Assembly (NCBI GenBank): GCA_036768485.1
Contig: JAVLUZ010000811.1
Span: 124,001-188,000, forward strand
DNA length: 64,000 nucleotides
Direction: 5' to 3'
Source: Mermis nigrescens
Taxonomy: Eukaryota; Nematoda; Enoplea; Mermithida; Mermithidae
Under the pieces are notes generated by a model, which worked only from the letters and a program-made list of their open reading frames with translations, was not told where the DNA came from and did not search any database. This document shows, in pieces, positions 23,756 to 31,639 of this stretch (positions within the stretch are counted from its first letter, which is position 1; each line of letters opens with the position of its first letter). Position numbers and translations under genes: made by a program.

Positions 23756-23920
23756 TTATTCACAAACCACAAAAGTAGCGAATCGAGCATAGATGATCTG
23801 AGGAGGTTCCACTACCCGCAAAGCGATTTCTCCGCCGGAAGCCATTTTGGGCTTGTTTTGTTTAATTTCACTGAATTCTTCTTGAAGTTTTGCGTTTTTG
23901 TCGTTTAGCAGAAAGCGTAG
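23756..23920 (-). other. Possible coding exon, unidentified
   Basis: Read leftwards, this stretch is open from just after a TGA (23921-23923) to a TAA at 23756-23758. Its composition looks protein-like and differs from the AT-rich surroundings: a Lys/Glu/Gln-rich helical part, then MASGGEIALRVVEPPQIIYA. An ATG in good context (CAAAATGG) lies at 23845. I do not recognise the product, and no clear AG acceptor precedes it. It could be a first or last exon of an unknown gene, or chance. Confidence 0.25.
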
Positions 23921-24004
23921 TCAAAAGACGTTTTTGTCGCAAATGTTCGAAAAGATATCTTAGAAGGAGCATTTTTGCCCCCTCCCTTCAAATAGGATCT
24001 CAAT

Positions 24005-24267
24005 CATACGTGGGCAGCAAGAAAATTCTGGGGGAGTGCAAGATTTTTTGAAGGTCAAAAAATGGCCTTAAAAATGGTGGTATGGCGTTAAAAACACAAT
24101 TTTTCGACGTTACTCATCAAGCACTGTTCATTGGCATCAAAAAATTGCGAAAAACACGAAATTTCAAAAATTGAATTCTGGGGGGGTATTTTGATTTCTG
24201 GGGGGGGTTTATTTTGGTTTCTGTGGGTGCATACCCCCCCCCCCTAAACCCCCCACGCCCAGGTGTG
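24005..24267. mobile_element. MITE, CACACCTGGGC family, perfect 8-bp duplication
   Basis: From CATACGTGGGC to GCCCAGGTGTG, flanked by ATCTCAAT on both sides (23997-24004 and 24268-24275). Size 263 bp. Confidence 0.9.
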
Positions 24268-24362
24268 ATCTCAATGTGCATATATGGATTCGAACATACA
24301 CGTAAAGGGCTGAAATTTTGGGAAGGGCGTCCCCGGCCAATTTTTAGGAATGTTGGCATCAA

Positions 24363-24579
24363 TTGTGGGCGTGGGGGAAGTATGCACCTCCCAGAAATCA
24401 AAATACCCTCCCCAGAATTCAAATTTTAAATTTTTTTTTGCATTTTTGGCGATTTTTTGATGCCATTGGATAATGCTTGATGAGAAACGTCGAAAATGGT
24501 GTTTTTTCGCCTTACGACCATTTTTGACCTTTGAAAATTTTTTCACCCCCCCCCAGGATTTTGGTGCTGCCCACCTATG
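24363..24579. mobile_element. MITE, CACACCTGGGC family, degraded left end
   Basis: Opposite orientation. The right end GCCCACCTATG is intact; the left end is recognisable only from 'gggcgtgggggaagtatgcacc'. Boundaries approximate. Confidence 0.6.
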
Positions 24580-24627
24580 GTTAGCATAGGACCTCAAAAT
24601 TTTCTGACTGGCGGGATGAGGGGACGA

Positions 24628-24879
24628 CCGCACGTGGGGTGGGGGGGGTTCGGGGGTATGCACCCCCAGAAGGGCGAATACCCCCTTCCTCCAGAAACCA
24701 AAATACCTTCCCTTAGAATTCAATTTTTGAAACTTTTTTTGCAATTCTTTACTGCCGATAAATAGTGCTCGATGAGAAATGTTGAAAAATGGTGTTTTTG
24801 CCATACCACCATTTTTAAGACCATCTTTTGACTTGAAAAATCTTGCATCCCCCAGAATTTTGGTGCTTTCCACCAATGG
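24628..24879. mobile_element. MITE, CACACCTGGGC family, degraded
   Basis: Family interior ('gggggtatgcaccccc', 'gaattcaatttttg', 'ggtgtttttgccatacc') is present. Both ends are worn (gcacgtgggg and tttccaccaatg). Boundaries approximate. Confidence 0.55.
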
Positions 24880-25519
24880 GTACTACCAACTTTGGGGGAT
24901 CCATCCTGTTACATGTCTGGATTCGAATCAAACTTAAATTTGTGTTCCTGACCTTTCTTTCCATTTCATTAACTCCATTCATGTAAACCGCTGGTTGCAC
25001 CTAGTGTAAATTGGTTTCCACGTAGGTATGTGAACATATGTAGAACCTGAATCTTCACGCCCGGTATTTTGAGCGCACACCATGTTTTGTACATATTGAC
25101 TTGGTAGACGCCTTTTAGAAGATGTAAAACGTAACCATGAAAAAATTTTTCGCTGATGCCTACAAAGAAAAGCTCAGAAGATAAATAATTTTGCGAGAAG
25201 CGCTAAAATATTTTGTCGAGTCACTAAAGCACTCATACCCAGGGCTGGTTTATGGGGGAACTCCCCCTCACTTGATCGGCCCAACGTTCTTATGCTGAGA
25301 TAACGGCAAGTACATAATTTGCAATGGTTTATGGTCGTCAGTGATCTTAATTCCTCAAATTGTTCCAATAAATGACATTTATTAACTTTCTTGGCGGCAT
25401 GGAAGCACACATGGGCGTGGGGGTGGAAGATTTATATGTATCTACACCTCCAAAATCCGGTTGACCTTCAAAACGAAAGACTTCCAGAATCGGCATGTTT
25501 TTGGGATTTTTGTTGGCTT
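24880..25519. other. Left flank of the Polinton, no gene recognised
   Basis: Mixed sequence with no supportable domain. The 'cttggcggc' block near 25392 recurs near 51218. If the Polinton and one TACACC copy are ignored, a short frame beginning at an ATG at 25495 continues beyond the element at 36866. It is too short and unrecognised to be called a gene. Confidence 0.4.
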
Positions 25520-25525
25520 TACACC

Positions 25526-26015
25526 AGTAGTTAGGCGGGCGTCCCTAGGGTGCAACGTTATAACATAGCCTGTGTTATAGCATAGGCGGAGGGGGCGTGG
25601 CTTTCTCGCTCAGGGAGCAATGCTTTAGCATAGGCTGTGTTGTAGCATTGGGGCCTGCCCAAACCTGCTCGGAGAGGGGGCCGCGTCCATCCCAGGGGTC
25701 CAGGACCAGGGAGGGGGAAATTTCCATGGGGGGGAATTTCCATGGGGGAAAATTAGAATGAATCAAGAACCAGCGGTCGGATTGGGCTGAAATTTTAGAG
25801 GTAGGATGAACGCCTTATTAGCAAACTATTACAAAAATTTTGATGGTGCATCTACAGTATATCAGCATTAGTGTACACTTTTGCATAAATCGAGAACCAA
25901 TAGCCGGATTTTGTTCAAATTTTCAGAGTATGTTAAGTATACATTAGGCATCATGTGTACAAAATTTTAGCGCGCAACCTACAGTATACCGATTAAAGTT
26001 TACACTACTTTTTCA
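25526..26015 (+). repeat. Left terminal inverted repeat of the Polinton
   Basis: Pairs with 36355-36859. The outermost about 60 bp are nearly identical. A GC-rich part (25580-25760) is diverged from its partner (36600-36800). The inner part is again clearly similar and contains two copies of a 'ctacagtata...gtttacac' unit. Within the terminal part TTATAACATAGCC and TTATAGCATAGGC-type words repeat. Confidence 0.85.
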
Positions 26016-26038
26016 GATAATGGCGTCAAACAGATGGA

Positions 26039-26139
26039 TGTAAAGTAAGGACTCGTTCGATACTTGGCAGGCTTGTCGAGCCGAACGAGCTTAAGCTGCT
26101 CGAGTGCAGCGAACTGATAGCCAAGTTTTTTACTTTACA
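26039..26139. other. Branched foldback structure just inside the left inverted repeat
   Basis: TGTAAAGTAA (26039-26048) pairs perfectly with TTACTTTACA (26130-26139). Inside, actcgttcg (26051-26059) pairs with cgaacgagc (26082-26090) with one mismatch, and GCTGC (26095-26099) pairs with GCAGC (26106-26110). TTGGC/GCCAA is an alternative pairing. The result is a three-way, T-shaped fold. It lies between the terminal repeat and the first gene. A replication, packaging or regulatory role is only a guess. Confidence 0.5.
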
Positions 26140-26293
26140 CACATAGGTAGGTACTGGCTCGGATCACGGTTCCATATAGTAGAAGAACCGCCGGGACATA
26201 CATTATAAATTTTAGCTTGTTATTACACTATTATTGGGGTTTAAATTGTAGGAAACCGGAAGAATGGACCGTAATAAGCACCTTCCCCTGAAA

Positions 26294-26305
26294 TCTATAA
26301 ATACT
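26294..26305 (+). promoter_or_regulatory. TATA box of the zinc-ribbon gene
   Basis: TCTATAAATACT, identical to four other boxes in the element; 58 bp from the TATA start to the ATG at 26354. Confidence 0.75.
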
Positions 26306-26353
26306 AATAATGGTCTACTGTTTAACTACTCTTTTTAGTACTATAAGGAGAAA

Positions 26354-26683
26354 ATGGAAGAAATCAGGGAAATCCAAAAGCGTCTTTTTCTGGATGAGGA
26401 GAAGAAGCCCTATGGCCGGTCCATCAAACCGGCCATAGAGCTATGTGGGAGGAACTTGGATCGGCCCATGTACTCCCTAATGATCCAGCTTTGCTATTTT
26501 TGTCAGAAAAATAGTTCTGAAAAGGACTTTTTCGAAACGAATTCTGGCAGGTGGTACTTGAATATCCAAATGTGCCCTAGGTGCAGTGAGTTTAATAGAG
26601 CCATGCAGGAAGCGGGCAAAAGAGTGCTGAAGCGCTATTCTGATCAGCAGGCTGAGGAGGAAAAGGCCAAAACAGCTTACTAA
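26354..26683 (+). CDS. Small zinc-ribbon-like protein of the Polinton
   Basis: 109 residues. I do not recognise a named family. Two knuckles, CYFC (residues 47-50) and CPRC (74-77), are spaced like a zinc ribbon (C-x2-C-x23-C-x2-C). The amino-terminal 25 residues and the last 25 are highly charged and probably helical. It is the first gene inside the left terminal repeat and has the standard TATA box. An upstream ATG at 26310 opens only a short frame in another phase. Zinc ribbons of this spacing occur in transcription factors (TFIIB/TFIIS type, viral late factors) as well as in many other proteins. Since the element also encodes a TBP-like protein, a role in transcription is an attractive but unproven inference. 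Confidence 0.75.
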   Translation: MEEIREIQKRLFLDEEKKPYGRSIKPAIELCGRNLDRPMYSLMIQLCYFCQKNSSEKDFFETNSGRWYLNIQMCPRCSEFNRAMQEAGKRVLKRYSDQQAEEEKAKTAY

Positions 26684-26684
26684 G

Positions 26685-26694
26685 TCTATAAATA
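26685..26694 (+). promoter_or_regulatory. TATA box of the helical gene at 26740
   Basis: TCTATAAATA, directly after the preceding stop codon (TAA 26681-26683); 53 bp from the TATA start to the ATG. Confidence 0.7.
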
Positions 26695-26739
26695 AGGGTG
26701 CGCATTAGGTATATTATATGCAGCTTATTAAACGAAAGC

Positions 26740-27066
26740 ATGTCTTCACCCGGTGAACTAGCGTACCACTATTTTATCCGAAAGCTTATTGAAAAAGCTA
26801 ACAATCGCTACTTGAGCGTCAGAAATGTTCAAAGTATAGGCTCCTGTTTCTGGGGTTACATGAGCGATGCGTTTAAAGAAGAACAGCGCGAAATTGATAA
26901 ACGCGAAGCATTTTGGATTTTTGCATTGAGACTGAAAGCAGCCATTTTAAACAAAGATGTTGATTCTTTGTGTGGCTTGTATGCGGCTTTTGATCAAAAT
27001 GGAAAGAACATGTGGGAAAACATGTATGATAACTGTATTTTGCAACAAGTAGATCGTTTGTTGTGA
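26740..27066 (+). CDS. Small helical Polinton protein, paralogue group member 1
   Basis: 108 residues from the ATG at 26740. The frame is open further upstream only to a GTG, and the TATA position favours this ATG. There is no known domain; predicted mostly alpha-helical with no membrane segment. The pattern GSCFWGYMSDAF, then a charged helix and a C-terminal leucine-rich stretch, matches the pattern DYFWPKMSNQY of the gene at 28290 and RYFWSKVN of the remnant at 35851. I infer a small family within one element. Function unknown; it sits between the zinc-ribbon gene and the integrase. Confidence 0.75.
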   Translation: MSSPGELAYHYFIRKLIEKANNRYLSVRNVQSIGSCFWGYMSDAFKEEQREIDKREAFWIFALRLKAAILNKDVDSLCGLYAAFDQNGKNMWENMYDNCILQQVDRLL

Positions 27067-27070
27067 ATTT

Positions 27071-27170
27071 ACAGTAAACTGTGCGTTTTCTAAAAGCGCA
27101 GGCTCCCGTTGCTCTTAACCTCCACGTGGTGGGAGCCGGAAACGATCCGTTTGATCGGCCAATAAGAGCA
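27071..27170 (+). other. Densely structured intergenic segment before the integrase
   Basis: Successive inverted repeats fill these 100 bases: ACAGT/ACTGT (27071-27082), TGCGTTTT/AAAAGCGCA (27082-27100), GGCTCCC/GGGAGCC (27101-27107 with 27131-27137, enclosing the palindrome CCACGTGG) and CGATC/GATCG (27143-27157). TGCTCTTA (27110-27117) also pairs with TAAGAGCA (27163-27170), which would make a pseudoknot with the third stem. It could be a 3' processing or terminator structure, a small RNA, or a protein-binding region. Confidence 0.45.
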
Positions 27171-27176
27171 TAAATA
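27169..27176 (+). promoter_or_regulatory. TATA-like box of the integrase gene
   Basis: CATAAATA, a weaker version of the TCTATAAATA box; about 34 bp before the ATG at 27204. Confidence 0.5.
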
Positions 27177-27203
27177 TTAAAAAATAAAATAAAAAATGTA
27201 AAA

Positions 27204-28262
27204 ATGGATAAATTGTTGACAAAATTATATTACGACCCTCAAACTGGGTATACGGGGGCAAATCAACTTTTTGCTCGAGTGAAAAAGTTACGTCCAGCTA
27301 CAAAATTTGGAAAGGTAAAAGCATGGCTGGAAAAGCAACCCACATATACACTACACAAACCTGCAAAGAAACATTATTCGCGTAACAAGGTAATCGTTAG
27401 TGGGGTTGATGAGCAGTGGCAAGCGGATTTGGTTGATCTACAATCGTTAGCCGACCACAATCATAATTTTAAGTACCTACTCAATTGTATTGACATTTTC
27501 TCAAAGTATGCATGGGCAGTGCCACTTAAATCAAAAACTGGTAAAGAAATTATCGCATCTTTTCAGAAAATTTTCAAATCGTCGGGCCGTAAACCATATA
27601 AACTGCAAACGGATCAGGGAACTGAGTTTACAAACAAGGAATTTCAGCAATTTTTGAAATCTCAATTTATTGACTTTTTCACGACCAAAAGCGAAATGAA
27701 AGCTAGTATTGTTGAGCGGTTTAATCGTACGCTTAAAGAACGCATGTGGCGATATTTCACTAAAAAGAATACATTTAAATATATTGACATTTTGCCCGAT
27801 TTGCTTAAAAATTATAATAATTCTTTTCATAGGACCATTGGTACATCCCCCGCTAACGTTACCTATAAAAACGAAAGAGAAATTTTAAACAAAGCATTCA
27901 GAATTGATAAACCGAACGTTGTTTTTAAATTTGATATTGGTGATAAAGTTCGTATAAGTAAAGTGAAACGCACATTCGAAAAAGGATTCTGGCCCAACTG
28001 GACCGAAGAATATTTCATTGTTAAGGAGAGGTTCGCTCGCACACCACCCGTTTATACTCTCGAAGATCAAAAGAGGGAAAAATTAGAGGGTGTTTTCTAC
28101 GAAACCGAGTTGCAGAAAATTAGTGCAAAATCAGATGATTTATTCGTGATTGAAAAAATTATAAAAGTTCGTAAAAAAGGCAAGAAAACTGATTATTTGG
28201 TGCGCTGGAGAGGTTACCCGCCTAAATTTGACTCGTGGGTTTCTGATATTGTAAAGCTATAA
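27204..28262 (+). CDS. Polinton retroviral-type integrase (DDE) with C-terminal chromodomain
   Basis: 352 residues. The rve integrase core runs from about residue 70 to 235. The first catalytic Asp is D75 (WQADLVDLQ), the second D137 (TDQGTEF), and the Glu is E171 (ERFNRTLKER). The leader with LYYDPQTGYTG and YTLHKP is typical of Maverick/Polinton integrases and lacks the HHCC zinc finger of retroviral enzymes. The C-terminal about 38 residues (IEKIIKVRKK to YLVRWRGYP and DSWV) form a chromodomain, which may guide insertion to marked chromatin. It joins the element's ends to host DNA, producing the 6-bp duplication. The frame is intact. The first ATG (27196) is followed at once by TAA, so 27204 is the start. 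The stop codon lies inside the TATA box of the next gene. Confidence 0.95.
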   Translation: MDKLLTKLYYDPQTGYTGANQLFARVKKLRPATKFGKVKAWLEKQPTYTLHKPAKKHYSRNKVIVSGVDEQWQADLVDLQSLADHNHNFKYLLNCIDIFSKYAWAVPLKSKTGKEIIASFQKIFKSSGRKPYKLQTDQGTEFTNKEFQQFLKSQFIDFFTTKSEMKASIVERFNRTLKERMWRYFTKKNTFKYIDILPDLLKNYNNSFHRTIGTSPANVTYKNEREILNKAFRIDKPNVVFKFDIGDKVRISKVKRTFEKGFWPNWTEEYFIVKERFARTPPVYTLEDQKREKLEGVFYETELQKISAKSDDLFVIEKIIKVRKKGKKTDYLVRWRGYPPKFDSWVSDIVKL

Positions 28263-28266
28263 ATAG
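28257..28266 (+). promoter_or_regulatory. TATA box of the helical gene at 28290, overlapping the integrase stop
   Basis: CTATAAATAG; the integrase TAA (28260-28262) is part of it. 32 bp from the TATA start to the ATG at 28290. Confidence 0.65.
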
Positions 28267-28289
28267 TAAGTTAAATCTTAAGATCAAAA

Positions 28290-28610
28290 ATGGAGTCTAT
28301 TGGTCAGTGTTTTTTCAATCATATTCTACATCGTTTATCACAATACGCACATTTGTCTAATGATGCCATTGGTGATTATTTTTGGCCAAAAATGAGCAAC
28401 CAGTATAGGCAAACATTGCTTAAATTTGATGATCATGCTATTTTGAGCTTCTCAAAGTTTATCAGAAAACGCCTGAAAATGGGCGATCTTTGCCTGCTGT
28501 TTAACTTGTGGGAATTTTTAAGCCCTGAGGCTAGGTTTTACTTTGCGAACCTCCACACAAAAATTATTGATGAACACATAACTTCATCCATGTCATCAGT
28601 ATTGATCTAA
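28290..28610 (+). CDS. Small helical Polinton protein, paralogue group member 2
   Basis: 106 residues, no known domain. Shares the layout of the gene at 26740: an amino-terminal helix, an aromatic block DYFWPKMSN, a basic helix (SKFIRKRLKMGDL) and a final amphipathic part. Predicted soluble and helical. The start is set by the TATA box 32 bp upstream. The gene ends where a 600-bp tandem array begins. Function unknown. Confidence 0.75.
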   Translation: MESIGQCFFNHILHRLSQYAHLSNDAIGDYFWPKMSNQYRQTLLKFDDHAILSFSKFIRKRLKMGDLCLLFNLWEFLSPEARFYFANLHTKIIDEHITSSMSSVLI

Positions 28611-29221
28611 AAATTTGCAAAGTTTGGAATAATTTTTGTAAAGTTTGGAATATTTTTTGTAAAGTTTGGAACATTTTTTGTAAAGTTTGGAATATTTTTT
28701 GTAAAGTTTGGAATATTTTTTGTAAAGTTTGGAATATTTTTTGTAAAGTTTGGAATATTTTTTGTAAAGTTTGGAATATTTTTTGTAAAATTTGGAAATA
28801 ATTTTTCATGCTTAAGCATAGTACTTTTGTAAAGTTTGGAATAATTTTTGTAAAGTTTGGAATATTTTTTGTAAAGTTTGGAACATTTTTTGTAAAGTTT
28901 GGAATATTTTTTGTAAAGTTTGGAATATTTTTGTAAAGTTTGGAATATTTTTTGTAAAGTTTGGAACATTTTTTGTAAAGTTTGGAATATTTTTTGTAAA
29001 GTTTGGAATATTTTTTGTAAAGTTTGGAATATTTTTTTAAAATTTGGAAATAATTTTACATGCTTAAGCATAGTACTTTTGTAAAGTTTGGAATAATTTT
29101 TGTAAAGTTTGGAATATTTTTTGTAAAGTTTGGAACATTTTTTGTAAAGTTTGGAATATTTTTTGTAAAGTTTGGAATATTTTTTGTAAAGTTTGGAATA
29201 TTTTTTGTATAGTTTGGAATA
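28611..29221. repeat. 21-bp tandem array with higher-order structure
   Basis: About 27 units of roughly TTTTTGTAAAGTTTGGAATAT in three blocks (to about 28800, 28826-29050, 29080-29221). The blocks are separated by a spacer containing the palindrome CATGCTTAAGCATAG (28808 and 29060), so a higher-order period of about 250 bp exists. Because the unit is 21 bp long, one minus-strand frame stays open for up to 154 codons with a 7-residue repeat. That frame has no independent support and is not called a gene. The array fills the gap between the convergent gene at 28290 and the TBP-like gene. Confidence 0.9.
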
Positions 29222-29740
29222 TTATGTATCTAACCTGCATTTCTCAAGCATCGTTGAAACTATTTTATATGCTCTGTGCAACTCATGCTCCTGTTTTGCA
29301 CCTGTAAGGATCAATTTTCCGCTGGTGAACAGCAAAAATGTTATATTTCTGAATTTGTATATTAAGCCAGGAAACAATTCCACTTCATACATGCATTTTC
29401 TTTTCACCAGCTCATAAAATTCGCAAAGATTAATGCGGAACCCTAAATTAGCAGATCCTACAAACATATGGGGTTTCACCTTTAAATCATCACTCCCAGC
29501 ATTTAATGCATCTACAGCTGCTTTTATAGCACTTCCACCATCTTTCACTATTTTGGCTCCAACACATACAATTTTACCTGATTTGAAAATCAGTAATGTT
29601 GCCTGAGGTAGTCGAAATACAATTCCTGGAAATCTCAAATAATTGTATTGTGCAGTCTTTGGTAATTTCTGGTATATTTCTTCGAGGTTAAGCGTATGGG
29701 GTAGTGCTGTAGTCAGTAAAATATTTTGTATAGTCACCAT
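29222..29740 (-). CDS. TATA-binding protein (TBP) homologue encoded by the Polinton
   Basis: 172 residues, essentially only the saddle-shaped TBP core, without the variable amino-terminal domain of eukaryotic TBPs. Repeat 1 spans about residues 3-85 and has QNI near the start, YLRFPG and LLIFKSGKIVCVGAK. Repeat 2 spans about 90-170 and has VGSANL, ELFPGLIY and FLLFTSGKLILTGAK. The four phenylalanines that kink TATA DNA in known TBPs are all kept (F37, F52, F123, F138). Of the paired asparagines that contact the TATA centre, the first is kept (N6) and the second appears replaced by Met (M92). The frame is intact. It is transcribed away from the ATPase gene through a shared 46-bp promoter region. 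Given the TATA boxes at the element's genes, its likely role is promoter recognition. Origin from a host, giant virus or archaeal-type TBP cannot be told by eye. Confidence 0.88.
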   Translation of the reverse strand: MVTIQNILLTTALPHTLNLEEIYQKLPKTAQYNYLRFPGIVFRLPQATLLIFKSGKIVCVGAKIVKDGGSAIKAAVDALNAGSDDLKVKPHMFVGSANLGFRINLCEFYELVKRKCMYEVELFPGLIYKFRNITFLLFTSGKLILTGAKQEHELHRAYKIVSTMLEKCRLDT

Positions 29741-29744
29741 TTTT

Positions 29745-29756
29745 TCTATAAATACT
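29745..29756 (+). promoter_or_regulatory. TATA box of the ATPase gene, interleaved divergent promoter
   Basis: TCTATAAATACT; 40 bp from the TATA start to the ATG at 29787. It lies between the TBP start codon and the TBP TATA box, so the two divergent promoters overlap. Confidence 0.75.
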
Positions 29757-29768
29757 TCCTGATAAACT

Positions 29769-29780
29769 TATATTTATACC
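29769..29780 (-). promoter_or_regulatory. TATA box of the TBP-like gene
   Basis: On the minus strand, GGTATAAATATA; 38 bp from the TATA start (29778) to the A of the ATG (29740). It lies downstream of the ATPase TATA box, so the two transcription start zones probably overlap. Confidence 0.7.
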
Positions 29781-30029
29781 TAAAACATGATGTTCCAACA
29801 TCCTTTTACCTGCCTTGTTTCAGGACCAACAAAGTCAGGCAAAACAACATTTGTCAAGCGATTAATTGAGAATAGAGCATACCTAATTGATACTAAAATT
29901 AAAAAGATTTGGTGGTGCTTCGCAGAAAATCAGCCTCTTTATAAAAAACTAGTTGAGCTGCCCGGCGTTGCCCGGGCTGAACTTAGGCCTGATAGCTATA
30001 TGGAATTAATATGTCTCTTGTATTTTTTT

Positions 30030-30370
30030 ATTTTTCAAGACTTTTGATGTTTTTGGGATATTTCTAAAAAAATTGTTGGTACAAACCATATTTTATTTTT
30101 TGGATTTTTTTTAAAATGTCTTTTGTCAACCATTTTTTTGATCAAATCCATATTTTTGACGTTACAGAATGGTTTTAAAAATTGTTTAGCCATAATCATA
30201 TTTTTGATGTTCTGGGGATGTTCTAGAAATTTTTTTAATAAAACCCATATTGTTGATGTTTTGGGATGTTTTGGAAAATTTTTTTCGTCAAACCATATTT
30301 TTGATGTTTTAGGATGTTTTGAAAATTTTTTTCGGTCAAACCATATTTTTGATGTTTTAAAAATTTTTTG
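30030..30370. repeat. Tandem array of a 'catatttttgatgtttt' unit
   Basis: About six imperfect units of 50-60 bp, each containing catattttt-gatgtt followed by a run of T with aaa. Lies inside the ATPase insertion. Confidence 0.75.
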
Positions 30371-30419
30371 TTCGTTGTAGCAAAGGGTAGTCATATATCA
30401 CGTGATATGTTATAGCTGA

Positions 30420-30830
30420 TGGTATCTCCTATCTTATATCACTGCATGTTATGGCACAGACAGGGTATCTATACCAAACCTATCTTATAGCATTGCCTAT
30501 CTCGTAGCACAGGGTATCTTATATCCCATACTATCTTATAACATTGCCTATCTTGCAGCTCGGGGTATCTTATATCACTTCCTATCTTATAGCACTGCCT
30601 ATCTTGTAGCACGGGGTATCTTTTATAACGTTCTATATTATAGCATTGCCTATCTTGTAGCACGAGGTGTCTTATATCACGTACCTATCTTATAGTATTG
30701 CCTATCCTGTAGCACAGAGTATCTTATATCACGTCCTATCTTATAGCATTGCTTCTCTTGTTGCACATAGTATCTCATACCATGCCTATCTTATAAAATT
30801 GCCTATGTTATAGCATCATTTGGTTAAACC
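30420..30830. repeat. Tandem array of a 'cctatcttatagcattgcc' unit
   Basis: Six to seven imperfect units of about 50-60 bp, each made of cctatcttatagcattgcctatcttgtagcac-type blocks (here broken across variants) and a ggtatcttatatcac block. It resembles the ttataacatag words of the Polinton ends, perhaps by chance. Confidence 0.75.
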
Positions 30831-31639
30831 CGTATTTTGATGTTTCACAGTGCCGACCAATGCTATAACATATAACAATGTACATAGTGTCGCCAGGCAT
30901 GCTCCTCTCGGCCGTGGTATCCCTATACAAACAGTATAAACTAATTCTTGAAAAAATAGCAAAAAATCGGCCATCTCCTGAAATCGTGGAGGCTTGATAG
31001 CACAGGGGCCAAACCCTGCTCTCTCCCTGCCCAGGGCCAATGGGTGCGTTTGTCGAAATTTCAAGATCGCTACGGCTCCTTCCCCCATTGGACCGACCTC
31101 GGCCCAAAATACTCAGCCCACCAAATTTCATTGGGCCTGGAGCCAACCCGGCACAAACATACAAACAAACAAACTCAAAAATATATAGTAGATTAAATGA
31201 TGTTTTATTCATAGAAGGGCTTCCTGATTTTAATCACCTAAAACAATTTAGTCATGTGCCTCAACTTTTGATTCTCGATGATCTTATGCAACAGAGCAAG
31301 CTTAATGCCCAGATTGTGCAACTTTTTACAAGGAGTTGTCATCATTGGAACATTAGCATTATACACATTGTTCAAAACGTTTTCTTTGATGGTCTAAGAA
31401 CTTCACGCATCAACTCTGATTATATAGTTTTATTCAAACACCCTGCTGATCAGTTACAGGCACAAATGCTTTCCAGACAGCTCTATCCTGCCAACGCTAA
31501 ATATTTTCGAGAAGCTTATTCGGATGCTACTTCTCAGCCACATAGTTACCTTTTAATTGATCTAACTCAAAATGCTAGAGATGAACTCAGGCTTGAAACA
31601 AATATTTTTAGCAAGCATCCAACTGTTTATATGCAGAAA

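Larger units (their letters stand above)
29956..31195. mobile_element. Retroposon-like insertion inside the ATPase gene
   Basis: Begins near ttgagctgcccggcgttgcc and ends in a block 'tttcattgggcctggagcc' followed by an ACAAACAA-type tail (about 31155-31185), as seen at the 3' ends of non-LTR retroposons and SINEs. The middle is two simple arrays (30030-30370 and 30420-30830). No reverse transcriptase frame is present. Exact ends are uncertain because I could not define a target duplication. Confidence 0.65.

Noticed and set aside
24271..24876. 201-codon minus-strand frame
   Set aside because: Runs through two degraded CACACCTGGGC MITEs, and similar peptides appear at every copy of that family. 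It is repeat, not gene.
28564..29071. Two minus-strand frames of 81 and 154 codons with the repeat KIFQTLQ or KYSKLYK
   Set aside because: They arise because the tandem unit is 21 bp (7 codons) without a stop. They change frame between blocks, have no start context or TATA box, and lie over a simple array.
28600..29225. Hidden DNA polymerase B fragment in the gap between integrase and TBP
   Set aside because: The gap is entirely tandem array. No polymerase motif in any frame here or elsewhere in the element.
30035..30394. 119-codon minus-strand frame with repeated KTSKIWF
   Set aside because: Produced by the tandem array in the ATPase insertion.
30420..30830. Possible CRISPR-like array
   Set aside because: Units are imperfect and contiguous with no unique spacers, in a eukaryotic context. 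It is an ordinary satellite.
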